Assembly (NCBI GenBank): GCA_003024985.2
Contig: PXIH01S0003586.1
Length of the DNA stretch: 16,691 nucleotides
Reading direction: 5' to 3' (one strand)
Source: Euperipatoides rowelli
Taxonomy: Eukaryota; Onychophora; Udeonychophora; Euonychophora; Peripatopsidae
Positions 8,804 to 16,167 of the stretch are shown piece by piece (the stretch's first letter is position 1; each line of letters starts with the position of its first letter). A program made the position numbers and the translations under genes. A model generated the notes under the pieces. It was not told where the DNA came from. It saw only the letters and a list, made by a program, of their open reading frames with translations, and made no database searches.

Positions 8804-8911
8804 CTATTGGCTCTACCATTGGTCCACTCAGTAAAAAGAGCCAATAGCTACATTACCATTGTTTCTGAAAATCCTTCTGAATCCTTTGGCCTAGTATAAA
8901 AACCAAAGGAT
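8804..8911 (+). promoter_or_regulatory. CCAAT-TATA core promoter with nested inverted repeats (left copy)
   Basis: CTATTGGCTC (8804-8813) and GAGCCAATAG (8838-8847) form a perfect 10-bp inverted repeat, each arm carrying a CCAAT box (NF-Y type). A third, inverted CCAAT box lies at 8818-8822. TATAAAAA at 8895-8902 sits 50-90 bases downstream, a canonical RNA polymerase II layout. ATCCTTTGG (8881-8889) and CCAAAGGAT (8903-8911) flank the TATA box as a second perfect inverted repeat. Confidence 0.6.
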
Positions 8912-9095
8912 CAGTGGGCTCTGGACTTGTTCAGCTGGACTTCATCCAGCACTTCAACAGTGTATCACCAGCCAGTGTTAAGCCCTGATCACCAGCCTAG
9001 GTTAATCCTAGCAGAGTTTCCGATACCAGTATTCGTAGTTCAGCCTACTGTGTGGCTGCAAATTAGCCTTAGTTTAGCAAGAAGCCTGCTGGCTT

Positions 9096-9101
9096 AATAA
9101 A
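9096..9101 (+). terminator. AATAAA in the left copy
   Basis: It lies about 200 bases after the TATA box and is kept in the other copy at 10963-10968, as expected for the R-region signal of an LTR or a very short transcription unit. Confidence 0.4.
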
Positions 9102-9338
9102 CCTCCATTCCCAGTATACCAAAGAGCCATGCTTGGCCAATATTAATTTTCCCATTTCCATAGTTAGGGTGTGATAGTCATGTTGCCATTCGCAGTCCTT
9201 ACAAGGAGGAGAAGACACCAATAATACCGGTAATGTACTTTTAATAATAATACTGCTTATCCTCAAATATTACTGCAATAACTTTACCATATTTTTAGTC
9301 TCATATTTTATGATCATGATCCAACAAAATCAGCACAN

Positions 9339-9872
9339 AAGCTGTTTTCAGATCTTTTTACAGAACCCTTTGTTAAATATTTTGAATATCACCCTTGGTT
9401 ATATCATCCAATTATACTTCATTAGAACACATGCCCAATATTTACAGAGTTAAAAAGTTATGTTTTAATGCAATGCTGACTGACTTTTTAGATAAAAAGG
9501 ATTATAATAATAATGTAACAAAATTCTTAATCCTCATTCCTATGATTTTAATCAGCAAATACGATTTGAGAATATTTTTTCTACAGATTGGCATAATTTG
9601 CTAGCTTGAATTCTGTAAAAAGAAATCTTAAAATTAGACAAATTGTGTATTTAATAATTCAAAGATCTCAGTATAATGTTGAGTGTTGATCTCTATGTAA
9701 ACATATATTATTGCAGTAATAAAAGTCTCTTGAAATTACTATAATTTTCTATATTTTTAAAAATTAGTCAATAGAAAAATTTAAGAATTAAGGTTTATAA
9801 ATTTTTTCAAGATCTCATTTCACAAAATATTAATTTACATTGAAAGTGTAAAAGTTTATAATCATTTAAATC
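9339..9872. other. AT-rich spacer between the two repeat copies
   Basis: No gene or repeat is recognised. The plus-strand ORF at 9395-9604 lacks splice signals and codon character. The sequence does not resemble the inside of a retrotransposon. Confidence 0.6.
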
Positions 9873-10713
9873 TATAATAATCTGGAGATACACTTTCATA
9901 AAAGCTTCTTATATAGACTGCTCCAACAACAACTCTGTATATTATTGTCATTTCAATAAAGTTGCTAATAGCATATTAATATTTTATAATATTGTTGATA
10001 ACTAATAACAGACAGTATATTATTCCTGTCTGTTGTAATATAATAAACCATCCAAAGATGAAGACCAGCCAGCAACCTGCCCAGAAGAAGCAAGAAGACA
10101 AGCTGCTGTCATTTTGTATTATTAACATTATCATATTTGAACATTCATTTTTATTATTATCATAATCTTTTGTATTATTTATGTGTGCGTGCAACAATAT
10201 TTTGTGTGTGTGCTGTATTATGAGATAAGATAACATAATAACTTTAGAATGAGACATAATAAACTGTCCACAAAATATTTTGCTGCAATAATAACTTTAG
10301 CTAACATTGGCCTAATAAACCAAACAAACATTTATTAGCCAACAAACTATTTGGCCTAATTCAAAATAGCAGTAATGAAGAATGCAGTAATCTATGATAG
10401 GCAGTATTCAATAGCTAATCAATCAAGCAGTAACAACATCAACAATAAAAAAAAAAACATCCTAACTAACTTAAACCATCAATAGAACTTACCTGCCAAC
10501 ACCCACTCTACATCCAAAACAACAACCACTTCCTGTCAGACTCACAAGGAACCTATCTCCTCTACAACATGAGGCAAAGCCTCCATTTGGTCTATTATTC
10601 TGACCGCCAAAAAGGTCGGACCAAATGGAAGGCCTATTAGCTCTACCATTGGTCCACTCTGTGGTAAAAAGAACCAATAGTCACATCACCATTGTTCCTG
10701 AAAATCCTTCTGA

Positions 10714-10744
10714 ATCCTTTGGCCTACTATAAAAGCCAAAGGAT
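10714..10744 (+). promoter_or_regulatory. TATA box enclosed by a 10-bp inverted repeat (right copy)
   Basis: ATCCTTTGGC (10714-10723) and GCCAAAGGAT (10735-10744) are perfectly complementary and enclose TATAAAA (10728-10734). The arms are one base pair longer than in the left copy, so the stem has survived divergence. The CCAAT inverted repeat upstream is degenerate here (CTATTAGCTC against GAACCAATAG). Confidence 0.6.
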
Positions 10745-10962
10745 CAGTGGGCTCAGGACTTGTGCAGTGGACTTCATCCAGCACTTCAACAGCGTATCAC
10801 CAGCCAGGGCAATATTCCCTGTTCCATATTTGTTCCAGCCAGGGATAAGCCATGTTATCCAGCCTAGGTTAATCCTAGCAGAATTTCCGATACCAGTATT
10901 CGTAGTTCAGCCTACTGTGTGGCTGCAAATTAGCCTTAGTTTAGCAAGAAGCCTGTTGGCTA

Positions 10963-10968
10963 AATAAA
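10963..10968 (+). terminator. AATAAA in the right copy
   Basis: Same relative position as in the left copy, about 235 bases after TATA; the extra distance comes from the internal insertion of this copy. Confidence 0.4.
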
Positions 10969-11108
10969 CCACCACTCCCAGTATGACAAAGAGCCGTGCT
11001 TGGCCAATATTAATTTTCCCATCTCCATAGTTAGAATGTGATAGTCAGGTTGCCATTCGCAGTCCTTACAAGAAGGAGAAGACACCAAAATACCGGTAAT
11101 GTACTTTC

Positions 11109-11127
11109 AATAATAATAATAATAATA
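11109..11127. repeat. (AAT)n microsatellite
   Basis: Six AAT units; the left copy has fewer at the same place. Confidence 0.85.
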
Positions 11128-11209
11128 TTGCTTTTCCTCAAATATTACTGCAATAACTTTACCATAATTTTAGTCTCATCTCTTTATGATCATGAGCCAA
11201 CAAAATCAG

Positions 11210-11224
11210 CACACACACACACAC
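11210..11224. repeat. (CA)n microsatellite
   Basis: A CA run marks where homology with the left copy stops; the left copy ends in CACA at the n of 9338. Confidence 0.85.
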
Positions 11225-11338
11225 CAAATGTATGTTTTTCTTATTCTGAGCATATTACTGTAATTGTGTTTTGTGTAATAATAATATAATATCTCATCAC
11301 GAGCATACTATCATATTATTACTATTAACAAATATATC

Positions 11339-11465
11339 TCATCTCAAAATAAAAATATGTATTCCCAGTACATTTTGTTTCTTAGTCTCTTTGTGTCCAA
11401 ATATTTCTGATAGCTCAGGGTATTGTTTGGGTGAAACACTCTGGTCACTAATTATTCTTCTTAGG
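11339..11465 (-). CDS. Candidate terminal exon, unrecognised
   Basis: On the minus strand TACTAATG, a near-perfect branch-site sequence, and AATATCAG (AG at 11467-11466) precede a frame reading LRRIISDQSVSPKQYPELSE, then IFGHKETKKQNVLGIHIFILR, ending at TGA 11341-11339. The composition is protein-like. No AATAAA follows closely. It sits just 3' of the LINE fragment at 11530-11990 on the same strand and could belong to its 3' flank. No family recognised. Confidence 0.35.
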
Positions 11466-11529
11466 CTGATATTCTACATTAGTAGCATATCAGGCCTTAC
11501 ATTATAAAAGCTATTTGTATTCTTGTATG

Positions 11530-11990
11530 TGAAATAAATAAACCATGAATCTAACCATCTTATTGGTCTTCCTCTTTTTTTTTTACCCTTTCCTGTCCAT
11601 CCCTCTAATGCTGTTACTAGTCTAGTTCCTGCAGATTCTCTGAAGAATGTCCGGCATATTTCCATTTCCTCTTCCTTACTTCATCGATAAAACTATAACC
11701 GCCTCCCCATCTTCACCACACTTTCTCACTTCTGATCAAATCTGTCCATTTTATTTTCAACATTCTTCTTGCACACCACATATCAAAAGCATTGATCTTC
11801 GTGTCCAATCTTTGGTTAAAGTCCAAGTCTCATATCCATATAAGAGAATTGACCAAACACAGCAATTTAACATTTTAAATTTAAAATGTTTGTTAACATC
11901 TCTTAGTTCTTTTTTTGTTCCCAAATTGAAAAATTTTCCATTCCTTTCCTTGTTCAAAAATTCTTCACATTTTAGTTTCATTAGTAAAAA
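11530..11990 (-). pseudogene. RTE-like LINE fragment: C-terminal end of the polyprotein, decayed
   Basis: On the minus strand this holds the region after the RT catalytic core: SILLYGYETWTLTKDWTRR, then in another frame FDMWCARRMLKIKWTD, then VRKRKWKYAGHSS, GWTGKGKKK and RGRPIRWLDSW. This order (YGxExWTLTK, MWCxRRML, GRPxxRWLD) is the standard tail of the same LINE group as the two fragments above. It shares no overlap with them but lies upstream of both in minus-strand order and within an unbroken contig, so it is a separate 5'-truncated copy. Several frameshifts and stops are present. A perfect 22-bp palindrome (11869-11890) falls inside it. Confidence 0.85.
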
Positions 11991-12028
11991 CAGTTAATAA
12001 ATAGTCAACTCTGCTAACTAGCATCTGG

Positions 12029-12299
12029 ATCTCAGACCTACCATTGTCATGCAGCCTATTAGACAAACTACTAATCTTAACTGTACACTGACCGTAACTC
12101 CAACATAAATGTAATATAAATTAAGGGATATCTAACCTTAACTGCACACTGACCCTAAATCTAACTTAAATATTAAGGCTTATATATACTGCCAATAAAT
12201 AAATAAACTAACAGCCAATCAGAGACCGCTTGCAAATAGAAAGCAAGCCGACCTCTTGTTGGTTGTTTTTGTGCTGCAAGATAATAGTAGGTCTGAGAT
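12029..12299. mobile_element. MITE-like element, 271 bp with 27-bp terminal inverted repeats
   Basis: ATCTCAGACCTACC... (12029-12055) and ...GTAGGTCTGAGAT (12273-12299) are inverted copies, 23 of 27 matching, with perfect outer 13 bases. The interior is non-coding and holds two direct units of a taacct/ctgacc-rich sequence. Size, TIR length and lack of coding capacity fit a non-autonomous DNA transposon. A target-site duplication is not obvious, so the superfamily is unknown. It lies about 95 bp upstream of the exon at 12395, in what would be an intron. Confidence 0.6.
12071..12178 (+). repeat. Two tandem ~50-60 bp units inside the MITE
   Basis: CTAATCTTAACTGTACACTG (12071) and CTAACCTTAACTGCACACTG (12132) begin related units at a 61-bp offset, each ending in TTAAGG (near 12126 and 12178). 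Confidence 0.75.
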
Positions 12300-12394
12300 A
12301 TAGACTGTTCTAAAATTTCAAAAGAACAAATTAATAAAATATTTCCAGCACTTATATAAAAAATGTTGTAAAACAATTTTTTTTTTCTTTTTAG

Positions 12395-12488
12395 GAAAAT
12401 GTTCTCGGCTTTCATCATTCTGGTTTTAATATCTTCCTTTGTTGTTCAAGATACAGTGGCTTATAAATGTGACAATCCAGGTCGAGCG
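12395..12488 (+). CDS. First coding exon of a secreted protein (signal peptide)
   Basis: The acceptor is excellent (T-rich 12377-12392, AG 12393-12394). ATG at 12399 comes four bases into the exon, so a non-coding 5' exon must lie upstream. The 30 codons begin MFSAFIILVLISSFVV, a hydrophobic core typical of a signal peptide, then QDTVA with likely cleavage after Ala21 (small residues at -3/-1), then YKCDNPGRA. The exon ends at GCG followed by GTAAGT at 12489, an ideal donor in phase 0. The encoded protein would enter the secretory pathway. With only nine residues after the cleavage site and one Cys visible, no family can be named. The best phase-compatible continuation is the exon at 15908. 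Confidence 0.72.
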
Positions 12489-12639
12489 GTAAGTTTGTTT
12501 GGTCTTGAAATCCTGTCTTTCGTGATTAGCTTTCTTTTCTATTTGATGTTTTGTAAAGAAGATTATGTAATAAAAGGTAATGTTAAAATACCATAATGAA
12601 AATGATTTTGTAAAACAATATACCATAAGTAGACTAGAC

Positions 12640-12778
12640 CTTCTACAAGTAACATAAGGTACCTGGGGACCCGTCAATCTGTTGGTTCCTATATATTCCT
12701 ATTGAGAATTCAGGAACAAACTTGACTGATTGACTTACTATGACCCTAGAAGCAACATAGGGTACCTGGGAACCCGTC
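12640..12778 (+). repeat. ~103-bp-unit satellite, left array end
   Basis: ACCTGG(G)GACCCGTCAAT at 12661 recurs at 12764, a period of 103. The array is cut by the n at 12779. Its sequence (TCTGTTGGTTCCTATATATT..., ...GACTTACTATGACCCTAG...) returns almost identically at 16168. Confidence 0.75.
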
Positions 12779-12784
12779 NATTAA

Positions 12785-12964
12785 GCTGTTTCTGGAATAA
12801 TTGGATCACTGAAGTTTGCTATACAGTTGTACCAGAAAACTCAGAAACTCCTTTACCTTAATTTTCAAAATTCACCCCCAGGCAGGGAAGTCAGGGAGCC
12901 CATAATAACATCAGTCGGACCTGCTTTAGCAGGAATTTTAAGTAAATCAAACGTGCTAGGATGA
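12785..12964 (+). CDS. Open frame of 59 codons without ATG, possible exon
   Basis: From just after a TAA (12782-12784) to TGA 12962-12964 the frame is open. It includes SGIIGSLKFAIQLYQKTQKL, LYLNFQNSPPGREV and REPIITSVGPALAGILSKSN. The composition is balanced, and the second half has higher G+C than its surroundings. A possible acceptor, TTCACCCCCAG, lies at 12872-12882, so the true exon might be only the right part. It starts next to a contig join. No family recognised; a chance open frame of this length is uncommon but possible in a window of this size. Confidence 0.28.
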   Translation, partial: AVSGIIGSLKFAIQLYQKTQKLLYLNFQNSPPGREVREPIITSVGPALAGILSKSNVLG

Positions 12965-13845
12965 GTGGTTGAAGAGGAGTAGCAAAAGTTATTTATATAC
13001 AGGCACATCTACTGTTTGATTATATACTGTGTATATATATATATATATATATAATTTCACAGATATTTTGACAAAAGCATTGGGTTAATTTTTGTTGGAA
13101 ATAATATTTTCAGTCCACACACCACAAGGTGGTTGACTTGAACAGTTTTGAATCTAGATTTTTTTTTAGTTGTAAACTTTTTTTTGTTTAAATTGATTTG
13201 TTGTGTGGTGGTTTTATTTTTTTTCCTAAGTTTTTTAAAAAAAAATATTGTAAGTTTCTTGTAAAGTACTATATAAAAACATTAAAATTTAAATTTTTTT
13301 TTAAGGTCAGTGAATCTCTGCTTTATTTTATGAGTTGTATGTTGTTTACAACTTTGCCTTATCTTTAATTATTATTTGGTGTTTACATAGGCTACTTTGT
13401 TTAATAATTACATTTTGTGTAAATATAAGCTGATGACCACAGGTAGGCTAGCAAAATCACTTATGACTTTTCATTCTAAACAATGAAAATGATTAATTAT
13501 TTGAATAAATTAGTTTTGAATTTGTGCAAAATTATAATCATCTTAGAAAATTTTTGCATCATTAAGTTTTTTTCCCCCTTTTTATTAATTCAATAACTTA
13601 AGCCTATTATTAATAAGAAACATTGCATTTTAAGAATAAACTAGCTAAACCCGTGCAGAACAACTGCGCCCTGGATGTTAATTTATTACCAAAATATTTA
13701 AAAGTATAATCTAATTTTTAAGAAAGTCTGAGTCAATAATATCTAATTAGAGAACCTGTTCGACTAGGCTACTTATCGAGTTAAGTAAACATACGTAAAT
13801 AATTCTAGATTATTGGCTGCTACTTTATTAACATTAAGCGCTGAT
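12965..13845. other. AT-rich non-coding stretch
   Basis: A pure (TA)n run lies at 13032-13053. An acceptor-like AATATTTTCAG ends at 13113, followed by a short phase-0 open frame (STHHKVVDLNSFESR) that runs into a T-rich tract; support is too weak for an exon call. Confidence 0.55.
13032..13053. repeat. (TA)n microsatellite
   Basis: Eleven TA units in a row. Confidence 0.9.
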
Positions 13846-14151
13846 CAATATGTGTGCACGCTCATCTGTTGTCTCATTTAATTATTGATACTCCTATCTT
13901 GTACATTTATATGGCAACTAATATGGCCATTCTGAATCTGAATATTCAAATTAAATACAAATGTACTGTAAATGAATAAACAGGTGATTAAATGTCTACC
14001 GCGAGGTGCGCATTATCGTTAACGTGAGATACTCTATATGCGTTTTTCTGTTTGATCTCATAAGTCAACTGATACTCCAATCTACATGTGAATTTATATA
14101 TTAACTAATGACGGTATTCTGAGTCTAAATATCCCCTCAAATTTAATATAA
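13846..14151 (+). repeat. Diverged tandem duplication, ~184-bp offset
   Basis: Unit 1 (about 13846-13960) and unit 2 (about 14031-14151) share, in order, tctca, tGATACTCCtatc/GATACTCCaatc (13887 and 14071), ttatat, aactaatg/aactaata, ATTCTGAaTCT/ATTCTGAgTCT, and an aaatt-taat ending. The intervening 70 bases are unrelated and contain CpG-rich CTACCGCGAGGTGCGC. Confidence 0.6.
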
Positions 14152-14391
14152 CTACTAAAAATTGATATGATTGCATATGTGATCAAAGTAGGGTATTATA
14201 AAATATTTGAGACACTAGCACCCACCCCCGATAAGTTACTTGTAATTTCATAGATATATTCTAGACTTCTATGGTAATATACTTAATAAAGCACAACATA
14301 ATTGGATGATTTTTAAAATTTTCAATTTTTTCTAATTTTTTTTTTTCAAAAAATAATTTCAAAGTTATTCACACACCGTTTGCTGTGCATC

Positions 14392-15310
14392 CAAGATGGC
14401 CCACTTCTGGTCCGTCCTTTTTTGAAAAAATTTTAAAATGTTATTCGCACATAGTTATGTGCATCCTATGATGTCACTTCTGGTCAGCCATCTTGGATTT
14501 TGTAATGCATTTGGGTAGGTGTGCTAGAAACTCAAATAGCCACCATCTTGGATTTTGCAATGCATCATGGGAGGTGTTCTAGAACCTCAGCCACAAACAG
14601 GAAGTCAGCCATCTTGAATTTGGTCTCATGGTATGTGTTTTAGCACCTAAACAGGAAGTCAGCCATCTTGAATTTTGCAACGCATTAAGGGGGAAGTGGT
14701 CCAGAACCTGACAATAATACAGGAAGTTGATCATCTTGGATTTTGCAATGCTTTATGGGGGATGTGGTCCAAAACCTCCGACAATAAGCAGGAAGTTGGC
14801 CATCTTGGATTGCAATGCATTATGCGGGATGTGTCCATAACCTGACAATAAAACAAAGTTGGACATCTTGTATTTTGCAATGCATTATGGGGGATGTGGT
14901 CCAGAACCTGACAATAAACAGGAAGTTGGCCAACTTGGATCTAGTACTGTTAATTCAGAGTGGAAGGGGCATCTATCCCATCATGCAATATATTCTGGAT
15001 AATAAAGATTTAAATGCTCTAATATCTAAAAAAAACAGGAACCAGAAGTCAATGGCTTAGATTTTGCAATGCATTATGGAGCTGGTCCAGAAACAGGACG
15101 TCAGCCATCTTGGATTTTGTCACTTTCAATGGTAAAATGCCCTTAAATCTAGAAACAGGAACCAAAAGTTGGCCATCTTGGATTTTGCAATTCATTATGG
15201 GTGGGCATATATCCATAATGCATCAAAATATGCCGTCATTTCCAGTAAAAAGGCCCTATACCTTTATGAAACAGTAACCGGAAGTCATCCATCTAGGATT
15301 TCTTCTGAAC
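14392..15310 (+). repeat. Minisatellite of ~55-70 bp units carrying paired ETS-like and YY1-like motifs
   Basis: About a dozen units share the order AGGAAGT-tn-GCCATCTTGGATTTTGC, AATGCATTATGGG, ATGTGGTCCAGAACC, TGACAATAA. GCCATCTTG or a close variant occurs at 14487, 14542, 14608, 14662, 14731, 14799, 14862, 14929, 15104, 15172 and degenerately near 15290. One inverted copy, CAAGATGGC, lies at 14392. GGAAGT-type motifs sit 2-3 bases before most of them. GCCATCTTG is the reverse complement of the YY1 core AAGATGGC, and (A/C)GGAAGT is an ETS core. ORFs across this array are incidental. Confidence 0.8.
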
Positions 15311-15511
15311 CAAGAAGTGACCTTTGACCCAGACCGGAAGTGGCTAAACCGGAACCTGTCCAGAACTGGTGTTTTTACTCTACTAATGGTTGTATAGATA
15401 TAAATAGAGTATATGTAAGTACAGTATATAGTACTGTATATTACTAGATTACATTTTATTCATTCAAGCTATTTTTTTTCTTTCTAATATAATTTTTCAC
15501 TCGCTTCAAAG

Positions 15512-15612
15512 TTTATTATGAGCCTGATGAATACTGGTATTTGATTCGTGCATTATGTGCTGTTCCTGCTTTGTTTACAACTCATTTTGAGAAAGGGTCC
15601 AAAGTTTTCTAG
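15512..15612 (+). CDS. Candidate terminal exon (YYEPDEYWYLIR...), unrecognised
   Basis: A long pyrimidine-rich tract (15470-15508) ends in CTTCAAAG (AG 15510-15511). After two leading bases the frame reads YYEPDEYWYLIRALCAVPAL then FTTHFEKGSKVF and stops at TAG 15610-15612. The in-frame TAA upstream lies before the acceptor, as expected for an intron. AATAAA at 15773-15778 could end the transcript. The intron phase (1) does not match the signal-peptide exon at 12395-12488 directly, so an intermediate exon or a different gene is needed. The residues are rich in aromatics. Family unknown. Confidence 0.42.
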
Positions 15613-15772
15613 CTAATGATTGATCTTTTTTTTTTAATGTTTAAATGAAAATCAACTTTAAAACTGAAATATAAAATGAAAATAATTGTGTAAAGTTTAA
15701 ACGTTCCAAATGTAGTTATATCATATGTGTTGTTTGGTTAGTATTTTGTTTTTAAAAGACTAGTAAGTCATG

Positions 15773-15778
15773 AATAAA
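15773..15778 (+). terminator. Candidate polyadenylation signal AATAAA
   Basis: It lies about 160 bases after the stop of the exon at 15512-15612. Confidence 0.3.
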
Positions 15779-15907
15779 AAGCACCGTATGTTTTATTAGA
15801 CTAGTTAAAAGTTTGTGGATTGAAATGAGCTCATTCTTTCTATATACTGTATTTTGAAATATAAGGGATTATCCTAAAAATAATTAAACAAAAATGATAT
15901 CTTTCAG

Positions 15908-16054
15908 CATTCTGTATATATTTATCCAAGAATTGATCATGCTGATAAAGTGGTGAGAACTGTGTGTAAATGTTACTTTTATGAGCCCTTTCCAGATTTG
16001 ATTGTGCTCTGGCATGGCCTTCCAGTTCATGTGGCTGCTGCTGAAAATATCTAG
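15908..16054 (+). CDS. Candidate terminal exon of the small secreted protein
   Basis: The acceptor GATATCTTTCAG ends at 15907. The frame is open in phase 0 from the first base: HSVYIYPRIDHADKVVRTVC, then KCYFYEPFPDLIVLWHGLPV and HVAAAENI, stopping at TAG 16052-16054. Phase and strand match the donor at 12488/12489. Splicing the two would give 78 residues, a signal peptide plus about 57 mature residues with three Cys. Donor-like GTGAGA at 15953 or GTAAAT at 15966 could instead end the exon early. The intron would be 3.4 kb and crosses the n at 12779, so linkage is not assured. No known family is recognised. Confidence 0.45.
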   Translation, partial: HSVYIYPRIDHADKVVRTVCKCYFYEPFPDLIVLWHGLPVHVAAAENI

Positions 16055-16167
16055 ATTTTCTCTAAGAAACTTTATGCTGTATTAGAGGATAAGTGTTGTT
16101 CAAGGCATGGCTCTTGATTTATGTGATTATATTCTTAAGTGTACATAAAACTGTGCTTGTATATAAN

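Larger units (their letters stand above)
8059..9337 (+). mobile_element. 1.3-kb LTR-like or promoter-bearing repeat, left copy
   Basis: This segment matches 9873-11213 along nearly its whole length at high identity, with several indels. It contains in order: a hairpin ACAACAGACAG/CTGTCTGTTGT (8210-8220 and 8231-8241), a hairpin CCATTTGGTC/GACCAAATGG (8746-8755 and 8782-8791), CCAAT boxes, TATAAAAA at 8895, and AATAAA at 9096-9101. CCAAT-TATA-AATAAA in this spacing resembles U3-R-U5 of an LTR. TGTAA at 8239 and TTACA at 9199 could be LTR ends, but homology between the copies continues 134 bp past TTACA and 180 bp before TGTAA, which argues against those borders. No conserved ORF exists. Gaps ('n' at 8306 and 8781, and at the right edge) lie within it. 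Confidence 0.6.
9873..11213 (+). mobile_element. 1.3-kb LTR-like or promoter-bearing repeat, right copy
   Basis: Direct repeat of 8059-9337. This copy is uninterrupted. It keeps AACAGACAG/CTGTCTGTT (10007-10015 and 10026-10034), the CCATTTGGTC hairpin (10583-10628), the TATA hairpin (10714-10744) and AATAAA (10963-10968). Relative to the left copy it has about 60 extra bases after 10106 and about 35 extra in the region 10807-10860, while the left copy has short additions of its own. The ORFs here are not conserved between copies, so it is non-coding. Its right limit coincides with a CA microsatellite; the left limit is near TATAATAATCTGG. Confidence 0.6.

Noticed and set aside
8239-9203. LTR with TGTAA...TTACA ends
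   Set aside because: The two copies remain homologous beyond both putative ends, which a pair of LTRs flanking an internal region would not show. The LTR idea is kept only as a resemblance.
9069-9266. 65-codon minus-strand ORF in the left repeat copy
   Set aside because: The right copy keeps a similar frame but with a stop and mostly amino-acid-changing differences, so there is no sign of protein selection.
10692-10967. 91-codon plus-strand ORF in the right repeat copy
   Set aside because: The equivalent frame in the left copy is broken soon after the TATA region, and the ORF overlaps the promoter elements.
11869-11890. Perfect 22-bp palindrome AACATTTTAAATTTAAAATG(TT)
   Set aside because: It lies within LINE coding sequence (HFKFKML region) and is made almost only of A and T, so it is probably incidental.
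11647-11997. 116-codon plus-strand ORF, the longest in the window
   Set aside because: It is antisense to a LINE C-terminal region whose minus-strand motifs (LLYGYETWTLTK, GRPIRWLD) are unmistakable.
12029-12299. Telomere-like taaccct repeats
   Set aside because: The taacct/ctgacc units are only two, imperfect, and enclosed by terminal inverted repeats, so they are part of the MITE-like element.
13114-13190. Exon after AATATTTTCAG, phase 0 with the signal-peptide exon
   Set aside because: Only about 15 residues (STHHKVVDLNSFESR) before a T-rich tract and a stop; no donor and no 3' end signal nearby.
14815-15060. 81-codon plus-strand ORF
   Set aside because: It runs through the minisatellite, and its frame follows repeat units (HNLTIKQSW and QNLTINRK are repeat translations), so it is incidental.
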